Positions 1 to 13,149 of a DNA stretch of 64,000 nt are shown one piece after another; within the stretch, counting starts at the first letter, position 1; every line of letters starts with the position of its first letter. Location: the NCBI GenBank assembly GCA_963169105.1, contig OY720643.1, forward strand, positions 24,958,373 to 25,022,372, read 5' to 3'. This DNA is from Ceriagrion tenellum. Taxonomy: Eukaryota > Arthropoda > Insecta > Odonata > Coenagrionidae. Below the pieces are notes generated by a model that searched no databases, was not told where the DNA came from, and saw only the letters and a list, made by a program, of their open reading frames with translations. The position numbers were made by a program, and so were the translations under genes.

Positions 1-194
1 TAATTTATCTCCACAGTTTTTTATTCGTCCTCATCTGCTTGTGATGGTAATTTTAAAAATTGAAAGTAGGTTGTAGTGTGAGAGAATTAAAATATTCCAT
101 TGCTTAATGCAATTTACAATAGATATATCAAGAAAACAAAAAACACAGGAAAACAAGAAAAATTTCCTGAATTTGTGTAAACATAAAGGTGATT

Positions 195-1235
195 ACAAAT
201 TAGATGTCGGTGTTTTGTTTTTGAACAGGGAAAATGAAGAGATACAAAGGAGGTATTTCCGCCGAGAGTAAATATCCAGCCAGTGAAGTTTTTCCCTATG
301 GGAGGAAATGTGTCGGTCTCAGCATAGGTATAAGATGAATCTAATGCATGAGTTCTGTAACCGTTGCAATTTCCAATTCAGTTCGCTAGTCAGATTTCCG
401 AAGGTTAGGGTGCAATACTCTATGTGAGGAAAAATTAAGGTAGTAATTAACAACTTCCTTATATGCACAGGTAAGATTTTTTCTGTGTTTTAAGCTTATA
501 CAAAATACCATTAACTTTATTAGATATTGCGTGTATCTGATCGTGCCATGTCAGATTGATGTTCATAATAATACCCAAGTTACGGACAGAATTTGAATTG
601 GGAATAGCTGTGTCATGAAGTTCAATACCGGATGTTGTTTCAAGGTTAATCTTCTTAACAAGTCTAACGTCACCAATTGACTTGGTTTTAGATGCATTTA
701 AAATTAAAAAAGTTTTGTTTGGCCCAGTCCGAGATTCCATCGACGTCGCTCTGGATCTTTAAAATGGACTCATAAAGATCTTTCAATCGGCAGTGAAGAT
801 ATATCTGAAGATCGTCCGCATATAGCATATCTTTACTGTTTTTGATTCTTTCAGGTAGGTCTAACGTGAAGAACAAAAGCGGGCATAAAATAGACCCTTG
901 GGGGACGCCTTGCTTTGTCGGTTGCCATGAGGATACGTTTCCTTGATAATCTTTCACGGCCTGTTTTCGTCCATTTAAGTACGAGAGAAACTAGTTCAGG
1001 GACGATGACGAGAAATTGAGGTTTTTCATTTTACGGAGCAAAAGCCTGTGGTTCACTCAGTCAAAAGCTTTACTGAAGTCAAACAATACAAGGATGGTCA
1101 CCATTAATAAAGCAATATTTAATTCGTCTGTCTCACAGCTGGTGGAATTAAAACGTATATATCGAATACGGTCTCTATTATGATTAGGGAACTATTACTC
1201 TCGCACTACCTTAAGGAATATTTAGCTCCACCTGG
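195..1235 (-). mobile_element. LINE reverse transcriptase remnant (Jockey/CR1-like), 5' truncated
   Basis: This is a broken non-LTR retrotransposon pol read on the minus strand. From high to low coordinates it shows the RT motif FDFSKAFD followed by a stop near 1,062-1,085, VNHRLL-like residues, the GVPQGS motif near 890-909, and the catalytic YADD at about 811-822. An ILNASKTKS-like block follows after a frameshift near 690-740. The thumb and C-terminal region ends in a TRRKY-type segment (LHWLDIYSRRKYLL) near 220-300. In-frame stops and at least one frameshift make it non-functional. Motif order and spacing fit the RT of Jockey- or CR1-like LINEs, but the exact clade cannot be settled. The endonuclease and ORF1 are absent, as expected of a 5'-truncated insertion. 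Confidence 0.85.
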
Positions 1236-2929
1236 ATTTTTGGGAATAAGGCGTGGGGTCGGCGAATAATTCTTTTGTTGAGGAGGGGGCAATATTTTTT
1301 GTCAGTGGCCACTGTTTAATCAGCGGGTCATAAAAGTTACGACTACATATTACCATTGATTTTGCCTACATCTACGTAATTAAGGCGATAAATTACGATG
1401 ATCTAATACTTCATTTCCTCACTTAATTTCGATGTCCATTTATAATTCTGGCGCTTTCTATTCACCTTTAATATTTCTAATCAATAAATCAGTGCTTAGT
1501 AAGCCTATAATCGACGCTTTCTACTTCATATTTTCCTAATGTGAAGTCCGCTGTGTAATCCGTTGATTTAGAGCACAATCTTTGATATTTTCTATCAATT
1601 AATGGTACACAGCTCTCTCTACGCACAGTTCAATGGCTTTAACGAACAACAATGGTTAAGCACTGGAGGGGGCACATTACATTCGTAGTAAGGAAACTCG
1701 AACTTAAGGGTTGAACTTGCACGGTGAGTGAAAAACGTGAGTAGAAAGAACTTCGGTAAGAAAAGCAGAGAATTGATAAAATATACGGAACGCTGCAATC
1801 GAAAAAGCAAAATTGATAAAAGATACGGAAAAGGAGATCGGAAAAGGATAATAGTGAAGGTCGAGCTGTTAGAAGGGGCACTTGGTGGCAACATGGGAGC
1901 ATTGTGTAAGTATTATCTCGTCAATTTTTTATTTTAAAACTACGTGAAAGGTTTATTTTATATAATATAATATTAATGCGTAATTAATAGAACCACAGAG
2001 AAAGAATTATACATTTAATGAACTTTGGGGATGCAAATTGTGCAACTTGCCGTTGAACAAATTCATACACATCCAGGATAACGAAGCACGGATCTATTTC
2101 TTGCCGGTCTAGTACTCAGACCAGTGTGCTACCCAGAAATTATATCTCTCGTGGCATGTTAGGGTGAAATCGAGGAAACCGTGCGCTTCAACGTTTGCTC
2201 AAAAGTCAGTGGTTTGGCACTTAGTCCCGGTCGATTGGTAGAATAAAGTAACGTCTTACGTGGTGACGATAATTGGGAATAATCCAAGGGATTTGGAGAA
2301 ATGTGAAATTATGTGGGAATATCGATATGTACAAGATGGTGAGAAGAGATAGAAATACGGATTCTGGTGGATAGAAGTGAAGGAAGGGATTATGAGTGTA
2401 AAGGGACGGCCAAAGAGGTAGACACCTACAGATGAGAGAGGGATATCGTTACCTGAGAACTCCTTAGAATAACTGGAATGGCACACACAGACGGTGGAGG
2501 GTTATGCAAAGACATGGTGAATTGTGCCTCCTCAGTCGATAGCTCACGGAGAGTCGGGGATAATGTAATTAGTTGTCATCGGGATGGCTTTGATGTCTCA
2601 GATATCTGTTATTTCGTCAGTAACGGACGATATTTAAATCTGTATCGGGCTTTTAACGTTTCAAAAAGTCACTAAGCTCACTGAATGAAATGCATTGCAG
2701 ATTAATTTTTGTTTAAATTTGTCATAATGGAAAACCTTACGTCTTAATTGAAAGAGTTGGAACTCAAGCTGTGGCAAGGCAGTTACAATAAATGGCAAAG
2801 CAGACGTATGAAATTTAGTCCGAGGTGCATTCGCTCGGAGGTGGCGAAAGTGCGAAAACTTTTGAATTTTCTGCGGCCGGTAAAACAATTTACTTAAATC
2901 ATTCCTCCTGCAACAATTTCTGGAGTCAA
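1236..2929. other. No recognisable feature
   Basis: AT-rich intergenic DNA. Short open frames occur on both strands, but none shows a domain, a splice structure or a repeat shared with the rest of the window. Confidence 0.5.
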
Positions 2930-5900
2930 GTTAACCAGTCATCTGGGTAATGTTGGACAATCATAACTTTCTCCGAAAGGAAACGTATGTCACCAGATGA
3001 CCTAATCCGTCATCTCACGTTGCAGATTCATGTATTTGTGGCGAGGAGGAGATGCGAGAGCGGAGAAAGCCGAGGAAAACAAATTATTCAATCGTCGGAG
3101 TCTGCTGTCCCTCATTCACTGCCCCTCCCCCGTCTCCATCCCTCCACACAGTCCCCTTCCCACTCCCAACTGCCCTCCCTCTTCCATCCAACCCACCCCT
3201 AATACTCCTCCCCGTTCCCCTTCTCCCCAATCCTCCCTTCCTCCTTCCTCTCCACGATCATCACCTCTACCCACCACACCCTACACCCCTCCTCCCGCCC
3301 CTATACCGTTCCTCACCCACGAATCTCCACCCCTAACTACCCCTCCTATTTCCCCAAGAATACAAACTTTCAGTTTTTACCATAGAGAGGGCAAAATTTT
3401 TCAGTTTTGGATACTATTTCAGGATTAACAAAATTAAAAGGTAGGCAACCTTGCATTTAAAAAAGATATGAGGTTTCATAGTATATTGTAAATATTTTCA
3501 CAGAGCAGAGCATCGAATACTTCGTTATTATTCCTGTATCTGCTCCACACAGATATCTTCAAATCGAATGGCATACTCCATGGCCTGTAAATCAATTTCC
3601 TTTAGCCATTTCTTCTGCAGCGACGCCTGGAGTCAAGTTAACCAGGCTTCGGGGTAATTTTAGGCTAATCTAACGTTCTCCGGAAGGAAATATATTGCAC
3701 CAGATGTCTTAATCCATCGTCTAACGTTGCAGGCTCGTGTATACGCGGAGAGAGGGAAGAGCGAGTTAGGAAGAGGGATGAAAGCAAGGAAGGAGTTTGG
3801 TAACGTGGCACACAGGAATGTGTGGAACGAGAAGAGAACGAGAAAGGAGGAGTGGCGAGGATTATAGAAATCTCCCCGATCGCCTGCCCCTCCTCCATCT
3901 CCACTCCTCCACCCAGTCCCCTTTCTACTTCCAACTGCAGTTCTTCCTCAACCCCTACTCCTTCCCGCCCACCCACCCACAATACTCCTCCCCGTTCCCC
4001 TTCCCCCCAAATTCTCTCTTCCTCCCCCTTCTCTACGTTATCTACCACCACCCACCACACGCTACCCTCCTCCTCCTCCCGCCCCTCTACCATTCCCCAA
4101 CCACGAACCTCTACCCATAACTACCCCTCCTCCTTCCCCAATTGTCAAAATTTTTAGTTTCGACCATGGAGATGGCAAAATAATTCAATTTTGAATACTG
4201 TTTCAAGAGTAACAAAATTAAAAGATAGGTAACCTTGCACTTAAAAAATATGAGCTTTCTTAGTATATTGTAAATATTTTTACAGAGTAGTGCTTCGATT
4301 ACTCCGTTATCATTCCTGTATCTGCTCTACACAGAAAACTTCAAATCGAATGGCATACTCTGTGGTCTGTAAATCAATTTCTTTTATCCCTTCCTTCGGC
4401 AGCGACGTCTGGATTCAAGTTAACCCATTGACCTTAAGAGACGGCGAATCAAAATTGTCATACATTACGATTTTTGGGTGCCTCTAATTAATTAACGGTG
4501 TGTCATTTCGTAATTTCATCATAATATTATATTTTATGTGCACAAATTTCAAATCCATAGAATAATAAAATTTAGAAATGAAAATAAAAATTTGTAAGCG
4601 AAATTTCAAAGAAATAAGTAGTTACCCAAGTAAAGGTGATCTTTCAAAAAATACTAATTGTAAGTCAATGGGTTCCAGGCTTCGGGGATTTTTTTGACTA
4701 ATCTAACGTTCACCGGAAGGAAATCTATCGCACCAGATGTCTTAATCCATCATCTAACGTTGCAGACTCGTGTATTCGCGGAGAGAGGGAAGATCGAGCT
4801 AGGAAGAGGGATGAAGGCAAGGAAGGAGTTAAGGATCGTGGCTCAAAGGAATGTGCGGAACGGGAAGAGAACGAGAAAGGAGGAGAGGCGAGGATTATAG
4901 AAATCTCCCCGATCGTCTGTCCCTTGTAATCCTCCTCGATCTTTATGGACAAGATGTGTTCAAGAAAGTTGAGATTGATCACTGGCTCTCATTCAGTCAA
5001 GTTAATTTGGCCTGCCCCATATATTTTAAAGAAGCCATCTTGTACTTAGACAAGTCTTTAGGACCAGTTACCTCCTTGGTTGATGGAAAACTGACCATTG
5101 GAACTTAGGCATTTGGGGAACTTCACATGTGAGCAAACCATGGCAAGCACTTCTGCTGATAGGAACTGTACCCTGTAATGTTTTGCGGTGGTTTAATTAT
5201 TTGACATCATTGGATTTTGAACAAGCTGTTGTTGATTCTTTGCTTGCTGCTCCCAAAATGACCAAAGGAAGTCAAACTGCTATTGCCAAATTATCCCTAA
5301 ATAAACCGTCTAGTCGTGGATCTCAGATCAGTAAGGAGGGAAAATTTGTTGACTTGAATGGAGCGGAAATCGCGATAGTGATAGCTGTTTCGGGTCCCCC
5401 ACCTCCACTCGGTCCCCTTTCCACTTCCAACTGCATTTCTTCTTCTACCCCTCCCCCTTTCCGCTCACCCACCCCAATACTCCTCCCCGTTCCCCTTCCC
5501 CCAAATTTTCCCTTCCTCCCCCTTCTCCACGTTCTATTACCTCCACCCGCCACTCCCTACCCTTCTCCTCCAACCCCTCTACCATTCCCCACCCACGAAC
5601 CTCTACCCATAACTACCTGTCCTCCTTCCCCAAGAATAAAATTTTATAGTTTCGATCACGGAAATAGCAAACTTTTTCAATTTTGGATCCTGTTCCAGGA
5701 GTAACAAAATTAAAAGGTAGGTTACCTTGCATTTAAAAGAGATATGAGCCCTCTTAGTCTATTGTAAATATTTTCACAGAGCAGTGTTTCGACTACTGCG
5801 TTATTATTCCTGTATCTGCTCCACACAGATATCTTCAAATCGAATGGCATACTCTGTGGTCTGTAAATCAATTTCCTTTAGCCATTCCTTCGGCAGCGAC

Positions 5901-8900
5901 GCCTGGAGTCAAGCTAAACAAGGTTCCGGGGTAATTTTAGACTAATATAACGTTCTCCGAGTGGAAATATATTACACCTGATGTCTTAACCCATCACCTA
6001 ACGTTGCTGACTCGTGTGTACGCGGAGAGAGGGAAGAGCGAGTTAAAATGAGAGATGAAAGCAAGGAAAGAGTTTGGGACCGTGGTACAAAAGGATATGC
6101 GGAACGGGAAGAGAACGAGAAAGGAGGAGAGGCGAGGATCATATAAATCTCCCCGATCGACTGCCCCTCCCCAACCTCCACTCCAGTCCCCTTTCCACTT
6201 CCAACTGCATTTCTTCATCTACCCCTCCCCCTTCCCGCCCACCCACCCCCAATTTTCCTCTCCGTTCCCCTTCCACCAAATTCTCCCTTCCTCCCCCCTC
6301 ATTCTCCCTTACTACCCCCCCCCATCCACGTTCACTACCTCCACCCACCCCACCCTACACCTCTCCTCCCGCCCCTCTACCATTCCCCACCCACGAACCT
6401 CTACCCATAACTACCCCTCCTCCTTCCCCTAGAGTCAAAATTGTTAGTTTCGACCATGGGGAGGTCACAATTTTTCAATTTTGGATTCTGTTTCAGGATT
6501 AACAAAATTAAAAGGTAGGTAACTTGCATTTAAAAATATATGAGCCTTCTTAGTATATTGTAAATATTATCACAGATTAGTGCTTCGATTACCTCGTTAT
6601 TATTCCTGTATCTGCTCTACACAGCTTTCCCCCGAATGATGTAGTGATTTGTAACTCATTTCACTCGTGTTCCGCAATGACAAATTAATGCTGAGCGATT
6701 GCCAGAAAGGAACATTTCTTCCTTACAGCACAAACCATTTTAAAGAAATCATTTTACTAATGCAAGGAACCACAGTACTTGAAAATAATCGACATCACAA
6801 GATAAATAAAAAAGGAAACAATCATGGCCCAGGAAATTATCGGCTAAATCGTAAACATCGCCTTCATGCAAGATTCTCGAACACATTTCCGTAAGGCATA
6901 TTATGACATTCCTGGGCGATCGCCACTTCCAATGAAGATATCATCGTCTTCTGGAAGGGTAGATCTGTAGGCAATTTAATCCGCTACCCTCCTTCTCCTC
7001 CCGCCCCTGTACCGTTCCTCACCCACGAATCTCCACCCCTTACTACCCCTCCTCCCTCCCCAAGAGTCCAAATTTTCAGTTTTAACCATGGAGAGGGAAA
7101 ATGTTTTCAGTTTTGGATTCTGTTCCAGGTGTATCAAAATTAAAAGGTAGGTAACCTTGCATTTAATAAAATAAGAGTCTTCATAGGATATTGTAAATAT
7201 TTTCACAGAGCAGTGCATCGAATACTTAGTTATTATTCCTGTATATGCTCCACACATATCTTCAAATCGAATAGTATACTCTATGGCCTGTAAATTAAAT
7301 TCCTTTAGCCATTCCTCCGGAAGCGACACCTAGAGTCAAGTTAACCAAGCTTTGGGGTAATTTTAGACTAATCAAACCTTCTTCGAAAGAAAATAAATTA
7401 CACCAGTTGTCTTAATCCATCGTCTAACGTTGCAGGCTCGTATATACGCGGAGGGAAGAGCGAGTTAGGAAGAGGAATTAAAGCAAGGAAGGAGTTTGGG
7501 AACGTGGTAGATAGGAATGTGAGGAACGAGAAGAGGACGAGAAAGGAGGAGAGGCGAGGATTATAGAAATCTCCCCGATCGCCTGCCCCTCCCCCACCTC
7601 CACTCCTCCACCCAGTCCCCTTTCCACTTCCAACTGCATTTCTTCCTCAACCCCTCCCCCTTCCCGCCCACCCGCCCACAATACTCCTCCCCGTTCCCCT
7701 TCCGCCAAATTCTCTACTCCTCTCCCCTCTCTACGTTCTTTACCTCCGCCAACCACACGCTACCCTCCTCCTCCCGCCCGTCTACCATTCCCCTCCCACG
7801 AACCTCTACCCATAACTACCCCTCCTCCTTCCCCAAGAGTCAAAATTTTTAGTTTCAACCATGGAGAGGGCAAAATTTTCCAATTTTGGATTCTGTTTCA
7901 GGAGTAACAAAATTAAAATGGAGGTAACCTTGCATTTGTGAAAATGGGACTCTTCTTAGTATATTGTAAATATTTCCACAGAGTAGAGCTTCGATTACTG
8001 CGTTATTATTCCTGTATCAGCTCCACACAGATTGCCTCCCTAATTGATGTAGAGATTTGAAACTCATTTCACTCGTGTTTCGGAAAATCAAGCATCTACT
8101 GGAGGATTGCCAGAAAGGAACATTTCTTTCTTCCAACACAAACCATTTTTAGGATATCATTTTCCTGATGTAAGGAACCCCAATATTTGAAAATAACCAG
8201 CATCACAAGAAAATAAGAATAAAGGAAACAATCATGGCCCAGGTAATTATTGGCTAAATCGTAAACATTGCTTTCATGCAAGATTTTCGAACACATTTCT
8301 GTAAGGAATATTATGACTTTCCTGGTAAATCGCGAATTCATATGAAAATATCATCTTCTTCTGGAAGGAAAGATCTGTAGGCAATTTAATCCGCTACCCT
8401 CCTCCTCATCCCGCCTCTCTACCGTTCCTCACCCACGAATCTCCACCCCTAACTACCCCCCCTACTTCCCCAAGAATCCAAACTTTCAGTTTTTACCATG
8501 GAGAGGGCAAAATTTTTCAGTATTGGATACTATTTCAGGATTAACAAAATTAAAAGGCAGGCAACCTTGCATTTTAAAAAAATATGAGCTTTCTCAGTAT
8601 ATTGTTAATATTTTCACAGAGCAGTGCTTCAATTACTGCGTTATATTCCTGTATCTGCTCCACACAGATATCTTCAAATCGAATGGCATACTCAATGGCC
8701 TGTAAATCAATTTCCTTTAGCCATTTCTTCGGCAGCGACGCCTGGAGTCAAGTTAACCAGGCTTCGGGGTAATTTTAGACTAATCTAACGTTAACCAAAA
8801 GGAAATATATTGCGCAAGATGTCTTAATCCATCATCTAACGTTGCAGACTCGTGTATGCGCGGAGAGAGGGAATAGCGAGTTAGGAAGAGGGATGAAAGC

Positions 8901-9770
8901 AAGGAAGGAGTTAGGGAACGTGGCACACAGGAATGTGTGGAACGAGAAGAGAACGAGAAAGGAGGAGAGGCGAGGATTATAGAAATCTCCCCGATCGCCT
9001 GCCCCTCCCCCACCTCAACTCATCCACCCAGTACCCTTTCCACTTCCAACTGCATTTCTTCCTCAACCCCTTCCCGTCCACCCACCCACAATACTCCTCT
9101 CCGTTCCCCTTCCCCCAAATTCTCCCTTCCTCCCCCCTCTCTACGTTATCTACCACCACCCACCACACGCTACCCTCTTCCTCCTCCCGCCCCTCTACCA
9201 TTCCCTCAACCACGAACCTCTACCCATAACTACCCCTCCTCCTTCCCCAAGAGTCAATTTAGGATACTGTTTCAAGAGTAACAAAATTAAAAGATAGGTA
9301 ACCTTGCATTTAAAAAATATGAGCTTTCTTAGTATATTGTAAATATTTTCACCGAGTAGTGCTTCGATAACTGCGTTATTATTCCTGTATTAACTGTACA
9401 CAGCTTTCCACCCGATTGAAGTAGTGATTTGTAACTCATTTCACTGGTGTTTCGCAATGTCAAGTTACTGCTGAGCGTGTGCCAGAAAGGAACATTTTTT
9501 TTCTTTCCAGCACAAACCATTTTAATGAAATCATTTTCCTAATGCAAGGAAACGCAATACTTGAAAATAACCGGCATCACAAGAAAATTAAAAAAAGGAC
9601 ACAAATATGGCCCAGGAATTTATCGGCGAAATCGTAAACATCGCTTTCATGCTAGCTTCTCGAACACATTTCCGTTAGGAATATTTTGACATTCCTGGAC
9701 AATCGCCACTTCTTATGCAGAAATCACCAAGACTTCTGGAAGGGTGGATCTGTAGGAAATTTAATCCGGG
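2930..9770. repeat. Long-period tandem array with C/T-rich tracts
   Basis: Six to seven diverged copies of one unit lie head to tail. The landmark 'cttaatccatc' followed by 'taacgttgca' recurs near 2,998, 3,710, 4,740, 5,985, 7,413 and 8,822, so spacing varies from about 0.7 to 1.43 kb. Each unit holds a purine-rich stretch (gagagaggga and similar), a block of about 200-270 bases that is almost purely C and T on the plus strand, a conserved 'ttaaaaggtaggtaacc' block, and an A/T-rich tail. The long units carry an extra module of about 370 bp, at roughly 6,622-6,995, 8,033-8,395 and 9,398-9,770. Open frames inside are rich in Pro/Ser (or Gly/Glu in the other direction) and look like compositional artefacts. 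The last unit is cut by the gypsy element that starts near 9,771. Confidence 0.85.
4921..5396 (+). pseudogene. Glutamyl-prolyl-tRNA synthetase N-terminal fragment (retrocopy-like)
   Basis: EPRS charges tRNA-Glu and tRNA-Pro in the cytosol. Its N-terminus is a GST-like domain that precedes the GluRS core. Here a LYGQDVF segment is followed by EIDHWLSFS, LDKSLGPVT and KLTIG, a hallmark order of that domain. After damage the reading resumes with LRWFNYL, and about 60 residues later with EGKFVDLNGAE, which matches the conserved GKFV(D/E)LPGAEMGKV entry to the GluRS core. The catalytic HIGH region is not included. The reading frame has a TAG near 5,106 and a 2-base shift near 5,128. No introns interrupt it, which suggests capture from mRNA. 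Both edges fall abruptly into the C/T-rich tandem repeat, so it sits inside one unit of the array and is absent from the others. It is non-functional. Confidence 0.8.
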
Positions 9771-9902
9771 GTTGTTCCCTACCAAAGACTTTTATAAAAT
9801 CTGTAATTAGTTATTTAGATACAGTAATCCTTCTTTATCAACTCTGTATAAACACGCTTCCAAAACATCCTTTCCATACTACTGCTGTTCGCCACCCGAC
9901 AC
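9771..9902 (-). repeat. Candidate 3' LTR of gypsy-1
   Basis: About 132 bp running from TGTCGGG to GGAACA on the minus strand, directly after a short purine tract that could be the polypurine tract. It follows the end of the pol frame (RSGRSVSFRD). No second copy is visible in the window, so this is inferred from position and TG...CA ends only. Confidence 0.35.
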
Positions 9903-9929
9903 CCCTGGGCAGTGAATTTGGCTATAAGG

Positions 9930-11219
9930 TCAGCATGTCCCTGAAGCTTACGCTTCTTCCAGAACGGGTTGTTGTTTCAGGTAGACAGTCCTGATTTGAT
10001 GGGTCTGAATCTTCGGAAAGCTCAAGTTCCTAAAGAGCTCCTTCCTCGACGTCTTCAGATTAAGAATGAGTTTTTCAAGGTCTTCTACTTGCCGTACGCG
10101 GAATATCCGCAGGAGTCGTCTCTAAGTCTTCTAGTAGAACAAAGGCAGGGTTTACCCGTTCAAGTGAAAATTTTTTTGGTTTATTTCTAATTTTGAGAAT
10201 GACAGGTTCCTCATCGCGTCCGAGAATCACGTATGATCCAGAGTATGGCGATTATAGAGACTTTAAAATGGGTCCTTCTTTCAAAAATACTGGCTGCATT
10301 TGGAGAGTTCCTTGAAAATAAACATTCTTGGCTTACAGTGTTTTGAAGTTGGTGCCAGTTGTATGCGGAACATGAATTCACGTAAGCTGGAGTAAGCTTG
10401 CGTGATCATCGAGACTTCTGTTTGTTGGATTTGAAATAAACAATTCGCACGGCGAAAGGAGAGGTTCTCCGTAAAATAACTCCGCTGCAGTGGTTTTGAT
10501 ATCATCTCTAAAAGTTGAGCGGATCCCTAGAAGAATAGCGGCAGCGCGTGAACCCAGTCGATATCCGAATGTGCCGTTGATTGTATATTTCAAGTGGCGA
10601 TGAAGACGTTCGAATAACCCGTTGGAAGCAGGATGCCAGCTTGTAGTGAAGTTCTGCGGAATCCCAAAATTCTTCATAAAATTCTTGAGAACGAGTGAAG
10701 TAAATTGAGTGCCACGACCTGACGTGATAATGCAAGGAGAACCAAAACGTGAGACACAACAAGACATCAGTGCGAGGACCACTGATTCCGCATCTGTACA
10801 CACGAGTGGATAAACCCCGGCCATCAGGTGAAACGTCATCTGTAGATGTCTGTCAAACAGTATCGATAGAAATGTGTAGACGGAAGTGGACCAATCAAAT
10901 CTATGCGAATATGAGATAATCTTTGACTGGGAGTTTTGAAATTTCCCTCTTGGGCATGGACGTAACGGGTAATTTTTGATCTTTGGCATTCATTGCAAGC
11001 GCGAACCCTATTTTGACAATATTTTCTCATTGAAGACCAAAGGAAACGATCCTTTATTAATTTTAGTGAATCTTCTGTGCCCGGATGACTCAAATCGTGT
11101 AGCTTCTCGCAAAGTCGGCGCCGGGAAGACTGCGTGATGAATGGGCGTACTCTTCCTGTTGATATGTCGCATTCAACTGCCATCGATGTCCCAGGAATAG
11201 ATGTTCCCTCAATGCGCAA
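9930..11219 (-). pseudogene. gypsy-1 integrase region
   Basis: The integrase inserts the cDNA into chromosomes. The N-terminal zinc-binding part shows an H...H pair around HDLSHPG and a C-x2-C pair in ACNECQRSK near 10,985-11,130. The core follows with a DLIGPLP segment, GRGTQF at about 10,700, and HPASNGLFERLHRHLK at about 10,580-10,630. In GRGTQF the expected catalytic Asp before RGTQF is replaced by Gly, so the enzyme would be dead even without the stops. A C-terminal region with YVILGRDEE and a final TRSGRSVSF-type tail extends down to about 9,930. Frames change near 10,840-10,990 and again below 10,378. Confidence 0.85.
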
Positions 11220-11285
11220 AGAAGATTCTCCGTCAATGATTCCATTGAGTTCGCTGTCGTTCTCCTGGGATTCAGCAAGTATTTC

Positions 11286-11782
11286 CTAATACAACGGCGC
11301 AGTAATAACTTCAATTCGTGACAAGGTATCAGCTACTATGTTTTCGGTTCCATTTATATGCTGAATGCCCGTTATGAACTCTGAGATGAACGAGAGTTGA
11401 TTTAGTTGAACGGGCGGAAGTTTTTCACGTTTTTGTTGAAAAGCGTAGATTAAAGGTTTGTGGTCCGTAAAAATGGTGAACGGTAACCCTTCTATGAGAC
11501 GACGGAAATGTTGAACTGCCGCGTCGATTGCCCAAAGTACTCGGTAGCAAGCTGGCGAACCACTTTCCCTGGAAGGCATTTTCTTTGAAAAAAATACCTG
11601 AGGTTGCCATGAATCGTTTGCGAACTTCATCAAACCTGCTCCAACAGAACGATTTGAAGTATCAGTGAGTAATCCGTGAGGTGCACCGATGCATGGGTGA
11701 ACCAGCACCGTAGCAGTAATCTTCTTACACGTTTCGAAAGCTTCTTCTAAGTCTGGTGTCCGCGAAACCGATTGAGGTCCTT
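11286..11782 (-). pseudogene. gypsy-1 RNase H region
   Basis: RNase H removes the RNA strand during reverse transcription. The frame shows LLTDTSNRSVGAGLM, then FTDHKPLIYAF, and ends with VADTLSR, the usual order of Ty3/gypsy RNase H motifs. It lies directly downstream of the RT on the minus strand but in a separate frame, so the polyprotein is broken between them near 11,710-11,790. Confidence 0.85.
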
Positions 11783-12895
11783 TTAGAAGTGGATAACTGA
11801 TTGCATTGTGTAACGGTGTTCGAATTTAGAGGCATGCGGTATGAACCTTTGGTAAAAATTGAGCATTTTGAGAAAACAGCGTAGACCATAGGCTGTTATT
11901 GGTAATGGATACTCTTGGATTACCTTGATGCGTTCTTCTGGAGCTCGGATGCCAGCGGCAGATATAGTGTAGCCGACAAATTGAACCTCAGGCACTCCGA
12001 AAATGCATTTGAGAACGTTGATAACTGATCTGTGATTGGAAAGCCGTTTGAAAATGATTTTGAGATGTTCTTCATTTTCATTTTTAGAGCGATAGAAAAC
12101 TAGGATATCATCAATGTAGACAAAACAGAAATCTAAGCCATCTAACACTTCATCCATGAATCTTTGGAATGTTTTCCTTGCGTTTCGAAGTCCAAATGTC
12201 ATAAACGGAAATTTGAAAAGGCCGAAAGGAGTGATTATTGCGGTTTTGCAGATATCTTCTTCTGCTACTGGAATTTGTTGATATGCTTTTATTAAGTCCA
12301 ATTTTGAAAAGCAGAGACAGCCGCTAAGAAAATAAGCAACGTCGTGGATGTGACGAACAGGATAGCGATCTGGAACTGTACCAGCATTCAGCGCCCGATA
12401 CTCTCCACAGGGGTACCAGCCAGTTGTTCCTTTTGGTGCAAACTGCAATAGAGACGACCAGGAGCTTCCAGAAGGGCGGGCAGTGCCTGCTTGCAACGTG
12501 TCGTCGAATTCCTCTCTTGAAATGTTCATCTTCTCAGGACCTAGACGACGAGGACGGCTCGAAATCGGTGGTCCACGAGTCGTCCGGATGTGATGAACGG
12601 TTTCATGTTTGATTTCACGAGGTGAATGAGGTGGTGTGTTGTCGGGAAATTCAGGAAGAAGGACAGAGAACGGAAACGTATCGCTGATGGTCTTAACGCA
12701 ACTCTGCGAAGATATTCTTAATGTTCCTTGACCTTGTAGACCAGTTGACCGATCGACTAGGCATTTTGTCCGGCAATCAGTCAATGGATGATAGTATGAA
12801 AAGAAATCTGATCCCATAATTGGTAAATCAACGTCGGCGACAATGAATCTCCAAATGAAACTGCGACGAAGTCCTAGGTTGAGATTGAGGATCAT
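11783..12895 (-). pseudogene. gypsy-1 reverse transcriptase region
   Basis: A 370-residue open frame covers the end of the protease and most of the RT. PIMGSDFF near residue 26 is a typical protease C-terminal motif. RT motifs follow: YRALNAGTVPDRYPV, FSKLDLIKAYQQIPV, TPFGLFKFPFMTFGLRNA, and the catalytic FVYIDDILVF near residue 250, then VQFVGYTIS. The catalytic YIDD is intact. A His and Arg after FERLMD-type motifs look substituted (RNARKTFQRFM). This is the best-preserved part of the element. Confidence 0.9.
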
Positions 12896-13060
12896 GAAGC
12901 CGTATGTTTTAATTGTCGTCCCATTTGCAGCACAAAGGTCGTAATTTACTGGAGCGCGTCGTGCGCGTAGTAAACGTCGTGGAACTCAACATAAATCGGA
13001 TCCCGTGTCGACAAGGAATCTCTGTTTAGACGATTTTTCCACGAGGATTAGACGGCTTCC
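12800..13060 (-). pseudogene. gypsy-1 aspartic protease region
   Basis: The retroviral-type aspartic protease matures the polyprotein. The minus strand shows RFLVDTGSDL near 12,990-13,020 with the catalytic Asp-Thr-Gly intact. An in-frame stop follows two codons later. The C-terminal part (VADVDLPIMGSDFF) continues into the RT frame. Confidence 0.8.
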
Positions 13061-13149
13061 AGTAGGCGAGCAGTCGATCGCCGCCTCTGTAGACTGCTGC
13101 GAGAGTTTCCCTCATACTTGCATGGTGGGACGCATTTCTTAGCGTTTAG

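Noticed and set aside
3030..4157. Pro/Ser-rich and Gly/Glu-rich open frames in the tandem array
   Set aside because: They come from C/T-rich tracts read in several frames, recur with shifts in each repeat unit and have no domain.
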